A DNA stretch of 64,000 bases from Erythroxylum novogranatense (GCA_029891385.1 CM057233.1:11349460-11413459); one strand, 5' to 3'. Numbered from the stretch's first letter, positions 1 to 12,056 are shown. The notes: a model not told the origin generated them from the letters alone. Program-made: numbers and translations.

Positions 1-1275
1 AGAATAATGATGAGTATATGTGAATTGTTATGTTTGAAATCTCGGACCGAAGGTCCGAGGGATTGAATGCTTTGACATTGAAGTGTAGACTGTTTGTGAA
101 TGTGAAATGTTCATGCTTTAATGAAATAAATTATGAATGTTTGGTAATGTGTGTTTGAGAACGATATGACTGTTTTCGATAAATTGGACCTGATTGCATT
201 GTGATAAATGAATTATATGAACAATTGATTAATAACAGTTGTGACTGGAGCTGCCACCGAGAGCTACAAGCTCGACTACTGGAAAAGAGCCTCGTGCTCG
301 AAAGGGAATAGTGCATACCTAGAGGGCTCTCCTATCCCTAAGACGCGTTTAACAATTTATGTGCCCGAAAAGGGACAATTCAGAGCGATATGTTCAATGA
401 ATAATGAGCCCCAAAAGGGACAGTTCAAAGCGATATGCTCAATGATTAATGAGCTAAAAAAGGGACAGTTCAGAGCTATATGCTCAACGCTTAATGTGCC
501 CGAAAAAGGGACAGTTTAGAGCTACAATCTCAATGTTAATACGCCCATTTTGGGACAGTTCAGAGCCTCAGGCTCACTGATTAATGTGCCCAGATTGGGA
601 CAGTACAGGCGCTCGGTCACAACACATAAATAAAATGGGAACATATCATGTATTCGTTAATTATACATCGATTGAATTTTGGATTGGGAAAAAGGCAAAG
701 TGCCTTGCAATTATGTGATCTTCTGAATATATGATTGTGAAATGATCTATAAATTGCTTTGTGATATTCTGAATGTGCTAGTGTGTTAATATGCACGCTA
801 TCTGCATAATGTATGAATTGAGTGAACCATCGATGATGGTTTCTCATTGAGTTCGCAAACTCACCCAAAATTGCAATTTATTTTTCAGGATCAAGAGAGT
901 AGACTCCTAGCTCCAGAAAGAGATTTTTCTTGCCGTGTGATCGAGTTGGCGAGAAAAGTCATGGCACACAGGTCGGTCAACTGGGATTGTTTTTGGGAGA
1001 TGACCTAGATAGATTTTTGAATTATTTTTCCCTTTTGGAGTAATGTTTTTAGACAGTGGAAAACTAATAGTCATGTAAATTTCTGTTTTGATGAAATGAT
1101 ATGAGAAAGTGATTCAGTTTCAAAATTTAGTGATTTTTATATTAAGATTTTATGAGTGCAATGCCATGAGAGAATTGTAGTGACTGACTGGTCTTAGCCC
1201 TCCCTTATTGTAGGATATGTATCGGGATGACCCACGGGCGTCCCGGTGTATACCCTACGGTAAGGGGGCGCTACA
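1..1275 (+). repeat. Gypsy-A 5' LTR (left part outside window)
   Basis: The first 1.2 kb is nearly identical to 7964-9197, the 3' part of the downstream LTR at 6165-9197, so this is the 3' portion of the matching 5' LTR. It ends at GCGCTACA (1275), giving the usual ...CA end, and the downstream LTR starts TGTAAC. It contains a short tandem repeat (361-605), a CTCGGACC/GGTCCGAG hairpin (41-59) and a conserved inverted repeat ACCATCGATGATGGT (826-840). The LTR length inferred from both copies is about 3.07 kb, long for gypsy but usual for the Tekay/Del lineage. No clear primer-binding site follows it. Confidence 0.85.
361..605 (+). repeat. ~55-60 bp tandem repeat inside Gypsy-A 5' LTR
   Basis: About four to five diverged units share the core GGGACAGTTCAGAGC followed by a CTCAATG/CTCACTG-like word and GTGCCCGAAAAG or a variant. 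The same block recurs in the 3' LTR at about 8320-8570, so it belongs to the LTR. A single related copy is visible in the minus-oriented solo LTR near 19680. Short reading frames over it only reflect the repeat and are not genes. Confidence 0.8.
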
Positions 1276-1383
1276 ACCTTTCCATGTGAAGATAGAAAAT
1301 GACAGTTTGATGTCATATTAAGGACAATACAATGATGTCTTAATTTTGGTTCAAGGCATTCCATTCGTTCTTACCCTACAAGC
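1276..1383. other. Unassigned 108 bp between Gypsy-A LTR and copia fragment
   Basis: This short stretch follows the end of the Gypsy-A 5' LTR and precedes a copia LTR fragment. It should hold the primer-binding site and leader of Gypsy-A, but I see no TGGTATCAGAGC-like site or other recognisable signal. The normal leader and the first part of gag appear to be missing. Confidence 0.4.
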
Positions 1384-1855
1384 TGATGGAATTTATGAAC
1401 AGATCATATACCATAGGATCGATTGTATATGCGTGGAAAAACAAAACATACATACTTGATGCTTGTCTATAATTCCACCAGCTAAGGAACACAGAGTACT
1501 TGCACTTAAGTGTTTTGTAAAGAAACCTTCAAGAGTCTGCACAAAGATCTAACGTTTTTCTCTCTCAAATCCGAAATATACAAAGTAAGTTATTTTTCCA
1601 AACCGTTGGCTTTGCCTTTAAATATAATCTGTGAATAACTACCATTAGTAGTTATTCTTGTACGAGGATTTTTAGACCCATAATGGGCAAAAAATATCAT
1701 CACCTCCCACTCACACATGAGGGGTTTAACAAAAAAAAAATCTGCAGTACTCATACTTGTTCAATAACTAATGTGACCAGCATACGACGAGAGTACATCG
1801 TCACAAATCAGTTAGGAGTATATGACATCTTGATTAAGAAATTGATCCTGAGAGA
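1384..1855 (-). repeat. Copia-A-type LTR fragment within Gypsy-A
   Basis: This segment is almost identical to 9198-9670, the start (in plus coordinates) of the Copia-A LTR, and matches the split 5' LTR at 29744-29775 plus 49227-49467. It begins TGATGGAATTT, the reverse complement of the LTR 3' end. The right junction at about 1855 abuts Gypsy-A gag sequence directly and does not end in CA. I found no target-site duplication, so it is a truncated LTR fragment, not a clean solo LTR. A small frame inside it (1683-1868) is not a gene. Confidence 0.75.
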
Positions 1856-2790
1856 TTTGACTATGTAGTCTCTCTTCTGCAGGGCCCAGCATATCAGTGG
1901 TGGAAGACTGTCCCGGGTAGTACCACCAGGTCTTGTATTCTGACGTGGGATGATTTTTTGAGGGCTTTCAGAGATAATTATATGCCCAAAGTCTATATGG
2001 AGATGAAGATGCAGGAATTCCTGGAATTGAGGCAGGGTAGGATGACTGTAACAGAATTTGAGGTGAGATTCAACGAGGTTATGGGATATGCTACTGTCCT
2101 GATTTCTACTGAGGCTGATCGGTGTCGGAGGTTCGAGAATGGCCTCAACTTGGAGATTCGCACCAGATTGGTCAGATATGATATGGGCATGTTTGTTGAG
2201 TTGAGGGCCCACAAAGGTGCGAGTTGAGTAGTCAGCCAAATGCACCTGCATCGAATCTCGTCAGGGCCGTGGGTAAGAGGTCGAGTGATAGCGAGGCGAT
2301 TCTAGCGAGGGATATAGCAAGCGCCAGAGTAGGACTGTCAGGTCATCAGGAGGAGCTAGACCGTTCAGATATGGGCAAAGAGGAAGATTTGTTCAGACTG
2401 GCAGTGGCAGTGACAGTCGTAGAAGTTCAAATCAAATTCCTCCTGTGTGTGAGCGTTGTGAGAGGAGACACAGTGGGGAGTACTGGAGATTGACTGGAGC
2501 CTGCCTCAGATGCGGCTCCATGGAGCATCAGATCAGGGATTGTCCTTCTACAGTGGGAGCTCAGTCAACTATGATTGGGAGATCTGGTAGCAACTCTACA
2601 GTACAACAGAGTCGTGGTGGTGGATCTAGACTGAGAGGCCAAGGTAAAGGCCGTGACAGAGCTGAGGGATCCGTTGTGAGGACAGAGGGACTGAGCAGCC
2701 GACTGCAGTCCCAGGCTAGAGTCTATGCTATGACTCGGCAGGAGGCTCAGGATTCGCCAGATGTGGTAGCGGGTATGCTTCTGATCTCTG
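1856..2790 (+). pseudogene. gag: Gypsy-A gag (N-terminally truncated, broken)
   Basis: Remnant of the capsid/nucleocapsid protein of a Ty3/gypsy chromovirus. A readable frame from about 1856 carries the retrotransposon-gag core (QWWKTV, TWDDFLRAF, then MEMKMQEFLELRQG). Further on there is a CCHC zinc knuckle, CLRCGSMEHQIRDC, around 2500-2550, preceded by a CERC-H segment typical of Tekay-type Gag. The first part of gag is replaced by the copia LTR fragment. Several frame changes occur between 2220 and 2450. Gag would form virus-like particles and bind the element RNA; this copy cannot make a full protein. Confidence 0.85.
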
Positions 2791-3900
2791 ACATTGAGGC
2801 TTATGCATTGTTGGATCCTGGATCCACGCATTCGTTTGTTGCACCACATTTGGCATGTAGACTACATGGGGATAGGGGGAGATTGTAGTATGGGCTAGAG
2901 GTGAGTACACCTCTAGGTAGTACTACTGCATTGGGAGAGGTCTGCAAGGGGTGCTCGATCCAGATTGATCAAGCAGTTTTGCGAGCAGACCTTATAGTAT
3001 TGCCTCTAAGGGACATTGATGTGATTTTGGGGATGGACTGGCTTACTGCACATAGGGCCATCATGGACTGCTATATCAAGGAGGTCGTATTGGAGTCTCC
3101 TGGCCAGTCTAGAGCAGTTTTTCAAGGAATTAGTCAGGCAGTGCCAGCCTGCATGATTTCTTTTCTGAGTGCCCTGAGGTTGATGCAGGGAGGATGTGAG
3201 GCCTATTTGGCCCACGTTATTGACACTAGAGTTGGGCAGAGTCAGCAGGATATTCCCATAGTTAGGGAATTCCTGGATGTGTTTCCTAATGAGTTACCGG
3301 GGTTACCACCGGATCGGGAGATGGAGTTTACGATTGACCTTGTTCTAGGTACTGCTCCTATATCCATACCTCCATATAGGATGACACCGGTGGAACTGAG
3401 GGAGCTGAAGGCTCAGCTACAGGAGCTGATAGAGAAGGGATTTTTCTGGCTCAGTGTTTCACCGTGAGGAGCTCCAGTTTTGTTTGTGAAGAAGAAGGAT
3501 GGGACCTTGAGACTGTGTATCGATTATAGGCAGTTGAATCAGGTGACAGTAAAGAACTAGTATCCACTGCCTAGGATCGATGACTTGTTTGATCAGTTGC
3601 AGGGGGCTCAAGTGTTCACTAAGCTGGATCTGAGATCAGGGTATTATCAGCTGAAGATAGCAGAGGCTGATGTGCCTAAGAGTGCTTTCAAGAGCAGGTA
3701 TGGGCATTTTGAGTTTTCGGTGATGCCGTTCGGGTTGACTAATGCCTCGGAAGCTTTTATGGCTTTGATGAATAAGGTTTTTCATCCCTACCTAGATCAG
3801 TTTGTGATAGTGTTTATTGATGACATATTGGTGTATTCGAGAAGTAGACAGAAGCACGCTGAACATTTAAGGATTGTTTTGTAGGTCATGAGAGAGAAAT
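2791..3900 (+). pseudogene. pol: Gypsy-A protease and reverse transcriptase (broken)
   Basis: The aspartic protease motif [11 protein letters not shown] lies near 2800-2835 and the protease tail VILGMDWL near 3020; the frame breaks between them at about 2888. The RT domain follows from about 3270, with the [10 protein letters not shown] motif near 3620, PFGLTNA near 3730 and the catalytic FIDDILVYS near 3817-3840. Premature stops are at 3466-3468 (where Trp is expected), 3558-3560 and 3882-3884 (where Gln is expected). RT would copy element RNA into cDNA in the cytoplasmic particle. The order protease, RT, RNase H, integrase defines Ty3/gypsy. Confidence 0.9.
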
Positions 3901-4815
3901 AGCTTTATGCCAAATTCAATAAATATGAGGCGCATAGTGACCAGTGAGGGAATTCAGGTGGATCCTCACAAGATAGAGGCAGTGTTGAATTGGGAGGCTC
4001 CTAGGAATGTGCCTAAGATTTGGAGTTTCCTAGGATTGACTGGTTATTACTGGAGGTTTGTCGAGGGGTTCTCTTTGATCTCAGCCCCTCTGACAAAACT
4101 TCTGAGGAAGAATGTACCGTTTAGATGGACTGAGGAGTGTTAGGAGAGCTTTGAGGAGCTGAAACATCGATTGACTACTGCACCGGTGCTAGGTATTCCA
4201 TCTAGGACAGGTGGTTATGAGGTGTATAGTGATGCTTCGCATCAGGGACTTGGATGTGTTTTGATGCAGCATGGTAGAGTGATTGCTTATGCCTCGAGAC
4301 AGTTGAGGTCTCACGAGGCAAATTATCCAGTGCATGATTTGGAGTTAGCTGCAGTTGTTTTTGCCCTAAAGATTTGGAAACATTACTTATATGGTGAGAC
4401 ATTCCAGATTTATACTGATCATAAGAGTTTGAGGTATCTGTTGAGTCAGAGAGAGTTAAATCTAAGACAGAGGAGATGGATAGAGTTACTTAAGGACTAT
4501 GACTGTACGATTGAGTACCATCTAGGAAAGGCCAATGTAGTGGCAGATGTGTTGAGTAGGAAATCTCACATCAACGCAGCTCAGATTCAGGTATTGAGAC
4601 TGCCCAATTTGATTCAGTTGAGAGCTCTGAATGTGCAGTTGAATCTGGATCAGGATGGGGCTTTGATAGCTACTCTGAGGCTTAGGCCGATGCTTCATGA
4701 CAGGATCAGGCGAGTTCAGGAAAAGGATCCTGTTATGGTGAGACTGATTGAGAAAGTGAAATCTGATTTGATTTCTGATTTTAAGTTGAGAGATGGGACT
4801 TTATGGATGGATTAG
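3901..4815 (+). pseudogene. pol: Gypsy-A RT connection and RNase H (broken)
   Basis: The end of RT (FLGLTGYYWRFVEGFS) spans about 4024-4070. RNase H begins near 4200, with [14 protein letters not shown] around 4219-4260, the [12 protein letters not shown] helix near 4340-4380 and TDHKSL near 4415. RNase H would remove the RNA strand during cDNA synthesis. A premature stop at 4141-4143 replaces an expected Gln and another lies at 4813-4815. The ends of RT are shifted in frame around 3900-3910. Confidence 0.88.
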
Positions 4816-4824
4816 AGACTGTGT

Positions 4825-6135
4825 GTGCCCGATGTAGATGATCTAAGACGTGAGATTCTGGAGGAGGCACATATGATCTCCTATGCTATGCATCCTGGTA
4901 CTACCAAGATGTATAACACTCTTAAGTCACATTTTTGGTGGCCCGGGATGAAAAAGCAGGTGGCAGAGTATGTTTCTAGATGTTTGTCGTGCCAGCAGGT
5001 TAAGGCTGAGCACCAGGCTCCAGTGGAGAAATTGCATTCATTGCCCATTCTGGAGTGAAAATGGGAACGAATTACTATGGATTTTATTATGGGATTACCT
5101 AGGACGCCGAGGCAGCATGATACTATCTGGGTCATAGTGGACCGGTTGACTAAATTAGCCCACTTCTTGCCAGTGAGGGAGAACAATACTCTTGATCAGT
5201 TGGCCCAGAAGTATATGATCGAGATTGTGCGACTGCATGGGGTCCCGATGTCTATAGTTTCAGACAGGGATCCTAGATTTACCTCGAGGTTCTGGAAGAG
5301 TTTGCAATCTGCTATGGGTACTAGACTGAATTTCAGTACAACATTCCATCCTCAGACAGATGGGCAGAGTGAGAGGACAATTAAGACTACGGAGGATATG
5401 CTTCAAGTGTGTGTATTGGAGTTTAGAGGCGCATGGGATCAGTATTTAGCTCTGATTGAGTTCGCTTATAATAATCATTATCACAGCAGTATCAGAATGG
5501 CACCATATGAGGCTTTATATGGGCGACAGTGTCGATTACCTCTGTATTGGGATGAAGAGGGTGTGAGGATGATTGAAGGTCCAGAATTGATTCAGGATAC
5601 TGTGGATAAGGTAAAACTGATTCAGAGTCGTATCAAAGCGGTTCAGGATAGACAGAAGAGTTATGTGGATCAGCATCGGCAAGAGATGGAGTATAGTGTG
5701 GGAGATAGAGTTTTCCTCTGAATGTCACCTTGGAGAGGAGTTTTGAGATTTGGCAAGAAGGGCAAGTTAAGCCCTAGGTACATTGGTCCATATGAGATTG
5801 TCGAGAGGATAGGACCTTTGGCATATAAGTTGGCATTGTCGATTGAGATGTCCCAATTGCATAATGTGTTTCATATGAGTATGCTCCGACGGTATCGATC
5901 AGATCTGACACATGTGATTCCGGCCTAGGAGATAGAGGTGGCTAGCAATCTGAGTTATGTTAAGGAGTCGGTATAGATTGTGGGATCACGGATTAAGCAG
6001 TTGAGGAATAGGGTTATCTTATTGGTAAAAGTCCTATGGAGAAACCACTCAACTGAGGAAGCAACTTGGGAGATTGAGGAGCATATGAGGAGACAGTATC
6101 CTCGTCTATTCGATCATTCAGGTATGAAATTTTGA
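4825..6135 (+). pseudogene. pol: Gypsy-A integrase with chromodomain (broken)
   Basis: The HHCC zinc-binding region is visible (HPGTTKMY ... CLSCQQVKAEH, about 4890-5010). The integrase core has the expected DD35E residues: Asp in TMDFIMGLP at about 5080, Asp in SDRDPRF at about 5263 and Glu in QSERTIK at about 5371. The C-terminal part (VGDRVFL; GKLSPRYIGPY) is followed by a chromodomain-like end (VLLVKVLWRNHSTEEATWE) near 6018-6075, finishing at a TGA at 6133-6135. In this lineage the chromodomain helps target insertion to heterochromatin. Premature stops occur at 5056-5058, 5719-5721 and in the 5926-5975 region. Lineage call: Tekay/Del-like chromovirus. Confidence 0.9.
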
Positions 6136-6151
6136 GGACAAAATTTTTATT

Positions 6152-6164
6152 AGGAGGGGAGAAT
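6152..6164 (+). promoter_or_regulatory. Gypsy-A polypurine tract
   Basis: A purine run AGGAGGGGAGAA lies directly before the 3' LTR start TGTAACATCC at 6165. It is in the right place to prime plus-strand cDNA synthesis. Confidence 0.85.
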
Positions 6165-7143
6165 TGTAACATCCCATCACCGATGGGAAGGGTATATTGG
6201 TAAATTGGGACGGGCTAGTAGGTCACATTGCATATTTTGATTTGTTCATTAATTTGGCCTCTCAATATAGAGAGGAATGAGACATTTTGCACATGCACAT
6301 ATATGTACATGCATTCATGGTATTTCCCGGTATTTATTTGTGAATATGATGTGATTTGTGAATTTTGAGATAATTATGTTTGAAAATGTGATTTGGGATG
6401 TCTTAGGAGTGATTTTTAGTATGTTAGAGTGATTCTTAGAAAATTTTCTGGCAATTTGGGAGAAAAAGTCCCGACTGAAGAATTTTACGAGTGAGGGACT
6501 GATTGACTTAATAGTACTGAAAAGTTGTTCAATGGCGATGGGAAATTTAGACACATGTTTTTAGGAATTTTAATATGTCGAGCCATTGAAATTTGGAGAC
6601 GAATTTGACTAGAAATGATTTTGAAAAGAGAAAGAGATTTAAAAGAATTTGAGGAAAAGAAGAGTAGTATGTATTGAACCCTAGGTTTTAAATTGTTAAG
6701 TGAGTAACCTTTAAATGCCTTAGGTTTTAAAATTTCCCCTTGGAAGGTTTTGAAAATCTCTTTGGTTGTAAACTTGTTTTCTCCACCTAGGGCATGCTCC
6801 TTCTTCCTTCGATCGATTCTCCTTTCTTCCTCCTTGTGTGATCTTTTGTTGTCCAATTATTGCTTGCTTTTCCTTATGCAAAGCCAAGATTAAACCCTAA
6901 AGATGATGAAGATTGTTGTGGTTTTGAAAGAGAGTCGTAGGTGTTAAAGGCTTAGAGAAATTTTCGGGAGTTTGAAGAGAGGAAGCTTGATTTGGTAAGT
7001 AATTGGCTTGTATATTGTTTATTGTTAGTTGAAACGCATTTATGATGTTTAATGAGTAATATTGGGGTATTTGTGTTGAGTTATTGCTGATTTTAGAAGA
7101 GAAATAGGTGAAAAATGGTCGGAGAAGACGATCAGGAATCTGC

Positions 7144-7311
7144 ACGTCGCGATGAGCGGTTAATTACTTACCGCGACGTGTGTGAGGGCCTCGTCGCGAC
7201 AAGCGGTTAAATCCTCGTTGCAACGAATGTGTTTAGACGTCGCGACGAGTGTGTTTAGACGCCACGATGAGCGACCTCGTGTCGCCGCGACTTGCATCCT
7301 TTGGCCGTGGC
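7144..7311 (+). repeat. CGTCGCGACG-type palindromic array in Gypsy-A LTR
   Basis: At least seven copies or variants of a GTCGCGAC/CCGCGAC word, often followed by GAGCGGTTAA or GAGTGTGTTTAGAC, lie in 168 bp that are much more GC- and CpG-rich than the surrounding AT-rich LTR. Comparable arrays occur in the solo LTR (20742-20945) and both Gypsy-B LTRs (55648-55866 and 62649-62872). In each the array is next to a conserved (C)CTCCAATTGAAGTGAT-like or TCCGATTGAGGTGAAT-like sequence. Confidence 0.8.
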
Positions 7312-8319
7312 GAGGCTGATTTTTTGAACTGATTTATTTTAATTTTTGGGTCATAACTAATGATGTAGACCTCCAATTGAAGTGATTTTCGATTCGTTAT
7401 AAACTAGAGAAAGAGGTCTACAATTAAGGTGATGTAAGAAAGTTTGAATTCAGGTTTTTAAGATCTCAAAATCTTGAAAGAAATTGAGTATAGATTTCTA
7501 ATTCGGCCTAATAATTGTTTCTTGATACTTGGAGTATAATTTGGAGACTTATGAAATCAATGGCATGTTTTTGGAGTCTTCAATGGATGATATTAATCTA
7601 GTATATAGTAATTTGGCTGTGAGGTCTTCCTTGAGAATTTAAGGGTATTGTCTAAATGTTATAATATTTATAGTATGAAAAGTTAGTTTCGAGGCAAAAG
7701 ATAGTGAAATTGGGATATAGCGTCGGGAATGTCACGAATATGCATTGTACATTTTTACATTTCATCATGTGCATTTATGAACCTTTCTGATTGTGCATTT
7801 GGTAACATGGGATTACTTTGACTGTTATAGAGGCACCGTTGGAATGACATTCCACGGATATTGCTGGGATTTCCAGGTAGTAGCTCGGAAGTTACATGTG
7901 AGTAACCTAGTTGGTTCCTCAATCTTTGATTGTTAAATGTTCTCTACTTAGAATTTTGTGGAGAATAATGATGAGTATATGTGAATTGTTATGTTTGAAA
8001 TCTCGGACCGAAGGTCCGAGGGATTGAATGCTTTGACATTGAAGTGTAGACTATTTGTGAATGTGAAATGTTGCTTCATTGAAATAAATTGTGAATGTTT
8101 GGTAATGTCTGTTTGAGAACGATATGACTGTTTTCGATAAATTGGACCTGATTGCATTGTGATAAATGAATTCTATGAACAATTGATTAATAACGGTTGT
8201 GACTGGAGCTGCCACCGAGAGCTACAAGCTCGACTACTAGAAAAGAGCCTCGTGCTCGAAAGGGAATAGTGCATACCTAGAGGGCTCTCCTATCCCTAAG
8301 ACGCGTTTAATGTTTTACG

Positions 8320-8570
8320 TGCCCGAAAAGGGACAGTTCATAGCGATATGCTCAATGATTAATGAGCCCAAAAAGGGACAGTTCAGAGCGATATGCTAAA
8401 TGATTAATGAGCCCGAAAAGGGACAGTTCAGAGCTATATGCTCAACGCTTAATGTGCCCGAAAAGGGAAAGTTTAGAGCTACAAGCTTAATGTTAATACA
8501 CCCATTTTGGGACAGTTCAGAGCCTCAGGCTCACTGATTAATGTGCCCAGATTAGGACAGTACAGGTACT
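8320..8570 (+). repeat. ~55-60 bp tandem repeat inside Gypsy-A 3' LTR
   Basis: This is the second LTR copy of the block at 361-605, with the same GGGACAGTTCAGAGC core and the same number of units. It differs only by point changes and small indels, for example TGCTCAATG against TGTTCAATG. Confidence 0.8.
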
Positions 8571-9197
8571 CGGTCACAACACATAAATAAAATGGGAACA
8601 TGTCATGTATTTTTTTAATTATGCATCGATTGAATTTTGGATTGGGAAAAAGGCAAAGTGCCTTGCAATTATGTGATCTTCTGAATATATGATTGTGAAA
8701 TGATCTGTAAATTGTTATGTGATATTCTGAATGTGCTAGTGTGTTAATCTGTATGCTATCTGCATAATGCATGAATTGAGTGAACCATCGATGATGGTTT
8801 CTCATTGAGTTCGCAAACTCACCCAAAATTGCAATTTATTTTTCAGGATCGAGGGAGTAGACTCCTAGCTCCAGAAAGAGACTTTTCCTGTCGTGTGATC
8901 GAGTTGGCGAGAAAAGTCATGGCATATAGGTCGGTCAGTTGGGATTGTTTTTGGGAGATGACCTAGATAGATTTTTGAATTAGTTTTCCCTTTTGAAGTA
9001 ATGTTTTTAGACAGTGGCAAACTGATAGTCATGTAAATTTCTGTTTTGATGAAATGATATGAGAAAGTGATTCGGTTTCAGAATTTAGTGATTTTTATAT
9101 TACGATTTTATAAGTGCGATACCATGAGAGAATTGTAGTGACTGACTGCTCTTAGCCCTCCCTTATTGTAGGATATGTATCGGGATGACCCACGGGC

Positions 9198-10600
9198 TGA
9201 TGGAATTTATGAACAGATCATATACCATAGGATCGATTGTATATGTGTGGAAAAACAAAACATACATACTTGATGCTTGTCTATAATTCCACCAGCTAAG
9301 GAACACAGAGTACTTGCACTTAAGTGTTTTGTAAAGAAACCTTCAAGAGTCTGCACAAAGATCTAACGTTTTTCTCTCTCAAATCCGAAATATACAAAGT
9401 AAGTTATTTTTCCAAACCGTTGGCTTTGCCTTTAAATATAATCTGTGAATAACTACCATTAGTAGTTATTCTTGCACGAGGATTTTTAGACCCATCATGG
9501 GCAAAAAATATCATCACCTCCCACTCACATATGAGGGTTTTAACAAAAAAAACTTTGCAGTACTCATACTTGTTCAATAACCAATGTGACCAGCATACGA
9601 CGAGAGTACATTGTCACATATCTGTTAGGAGTATATGACATCTCGATTAACAAATTGATCCTGAGATTGTTGTGTCCTCTGAGCAGAAATTGTATGCTAT
9701 ACCCTAGGTCATATCTCACATTTGCATTTTTTTTCCTTTGATCTCATTTAGTTTCTTTAAGTCATGATTGTATTCAAGTTCTCTCCTAAAGAGACAATGG
9801 CCATCTATGAATACTTTTCATGCGAGTCAATGAGCTAAATTAAATAACCGTCCTCTGTTCTCAATTCTCTTTTGAATTAAATTTAATTTGCTTTCCTAGA
9901 ATTATTCCATAGGGTCGTATCTTGCATGATCTTTTGGCAATAACCTAAAGTAGCAAACCTTAAACTCAATTCGCAAGAATGAAACAAGAGTCACAAGGGT
10001 ATATGATGAGGTTTTTCCTAAACCTCAAGGGTATCACACGATGTAAGATGAGATCGTGCGACTTACATTAATCCCTTTTTGTGGTTAGTTGTGCACACAT
10101 GGGACGAGTCATGTGTTACGGTATTTACACACTTCGTTTGACTTGAACATCTTTTAATCAAGAAATACCGTACAGATGATAGTTCAAACATACTCAATGT
10201 TTAACTTGAGTTCACTTATCTACTCACCAATTTATTCAGAACCCACATTTGGCAACGTAAGATAGATATAGTGATTAATAAATCACTTTGAACCAATTTC
10301 CTTGTGGCATCTATGGTTTAAGTTTTGCGCTCTCAATTATCACCTAGATAATAAACTTTAAACATGCCTCATCTCTAGCGACCATAAACACTAGAGGTGA
10401 TTTCCCGTATGAGAGGGCCAATCTATAATCTGTCTCATATACTTATGATTCATCTCAAAAATATATTTATACATAAAACACATATATTCATGAATCAAAT
10501 GATACACAATTTATAATCTTCATCATAAATTATATCCAAAAAAGTGACATTAGACTAAGTGAACATACATAGAAAAATGTTTTATCAGTACATTTCAACA
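9198..10600 (-). repeat. Copia-A 3' LTR (outer boundary firm, inner boundary tentative)
   Basis: The left edge TGATGGAATTT is certain because the other LTR shows the same edge next to a primer-binding site (29731-29744). Read on the minus strand the LTR ends ...CCATCA. The inner boundary is less sure. TGTTGAAATG on the minus strand at 10600 would give a 1.4 kb LTR whose first bases overlap the pol stop codon at 10595-10597. An alternative is an LTR of about 0.5 kb ending near 9716, leaving a long 3' untranslated region. No coding sequence is seen in 9198-10594. Confidence 0.6.
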
Positions 10601-12056
10601 TCTACGCAGTCCTAGTGACTTTACATGCCCAATAAATACATCTCTAGAAATTGGCTTTGTCATTGGGTCTGCTATCATATCTCACGTAGATATATATCTC
10701 ATGTTCACTTCTCCTCATGTAACTATATCTTTCACATAATTATATTTAGTATCTATGTGCTTAGTCTTACAATAAAATTTGGGGTCTTTTGTATAAGCGA
10801 TTGCAGCTTGACTGTCACAGTTGATGGTCACTGGATTGATTTCATTTTTAGTGACTCCCAAATGCACAAGGAATCGATGAATCCACACAGCCTCTTATAC
10901 TATAATTAAGAATGCTATAAATTCAGCTTCCATTGTGGATAATGTAACGCAGGATTGTTTCTTACTTTTCCATGATATTGCTCCATGGTTTAGTAAGAAT
11001 ACATATCCTGAGGTAGATTTTCTTTCATCTAAATCTCCTCCCCAATCTACATCTATATATCCTTGTATACATAGATCATTGCCTTGATAACATAATGCAT
11101 AGTCCACGATTCCTTTCAGATACCTCAATATTCTCTTTTTACTGCTTTCCAATGTGCTTGGCCTGGACTTGACTGATATCTGTTTACCATCCTAATAGCA
11201 TAACAAATATCTAGTCTTGTACACATCATTTCATACATAAGACTTCTAACTGCACTAATGTAGGGAACATTCTTCATTTGTTCCCTTTTTTGTGGCGTTG
11301 ACGCGCAATTTCTTTTACTAAGGCCTTCATTTTTAGCAATAGGATTATCAATCGGTTTGCAATCTTGCATACGGAATCATTTAAGAATTCTTTGAATGTA
11401 CATCGCTTGTAAAAGTAATAACAATTTCTTTGAACGATCTCTTGAAATCTTGACTCCAAGAATGTATGCCACTTCACCCATGTCTTTCATTTCAAATTCA
11501 GATGATAACCATTCTTTGATTTCCGTAAAAAACACACAGTCATTACAAGCAATCAATATATCAACTACGTATAAAGATAAAATCACAATTTATCTTTGGA
11601 TCTCTTAACATACACACAATGGTCTTTATTGATCATTTGAAAATCATACGAAATGATTACATTATGAAATCGAATATACCATTGTCTTGAAGACTGCTTC
11701 AGGCCATAAATTGATTTTAATAATCGACAAACTTTATTTTCTTGACCAACCTTGATGAAACCTATAGGTTGTTCCATATAAATTTCTTCATCTAATTCTC
11801 AATTGATAAAAGCACATTTTACATCCATTTGATGTAATTCAAGATCCATACTGGCTACTATAGGCAGAATAAGACGGATTGAAGCAAACTTCACAACAGG
11901 TGAAAACGTTTCCTTGTAATCAATTCCCTTCTGTTGTGTGTACCCTTTTGCTACAAGACATGCCTTATATCTTTCGATATTGCCATCAGCTTTTCGCTTA
12001 ATTTTGAGAACCCACTTATTCCCAATTGCTTTACGTCCTTCTGGGAGGTCAACCAA
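10595..12056 (-). pseudogene. pol: Copia-A reverse transcriptase and RNase H (broken)
   Basis: On the minus strand from 12056: RT start (GRKAIGNKWVLKIKRKADG; YKACLVAKGYTQ), then DVKCAFIN, CRLLKSIYGLKQ, and the catalytic block near 11560. That block reads LYVVDILIA where YVDD is expected, so one catalytic Asp is lost (codon 11563-11565). RNase H follows (GYIDVDWGGDLDERKSTSGYVF; TMEAEFIA) and its end can be read to GHVKSLGLRRC with a TGA at 10595-10597. The frame is broken at about 11799, 11583, 11377, 11125 and 10895. Copia order, integrase before RT, is clear. Confidence 0.88.

Larger units (their letters stand above)
6165..9197 (+). repeat. Gypsy-A 3' LTR, truncated at its end
   Basis: The LTR starts TGTAACATCCCA just after the polypurine tract and matches the 5' LTR at 1-1275 from position 7964 onward. 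It stops at GACCCACGGGC (9197), where the minus-strand Copia-A LTR begins. The last 35 or so bases present in the 5' LTR are missing here. It holds a CpG-rich palindromic array (7144-7311) and the ~55-60 bp tandem block (8320-8570). The LTR would supply promoter and polyadenylation signals, though I cannot place a TATA box with confidence. Confidence 0.88.

Noticed and set aside
1384..1855. Clean solo LTR of a copia element
   Set aside because: Its right end does not finish in CA, no target-site duplication flanks it, and Copia-A LTR sequence continues past this point at 9670.
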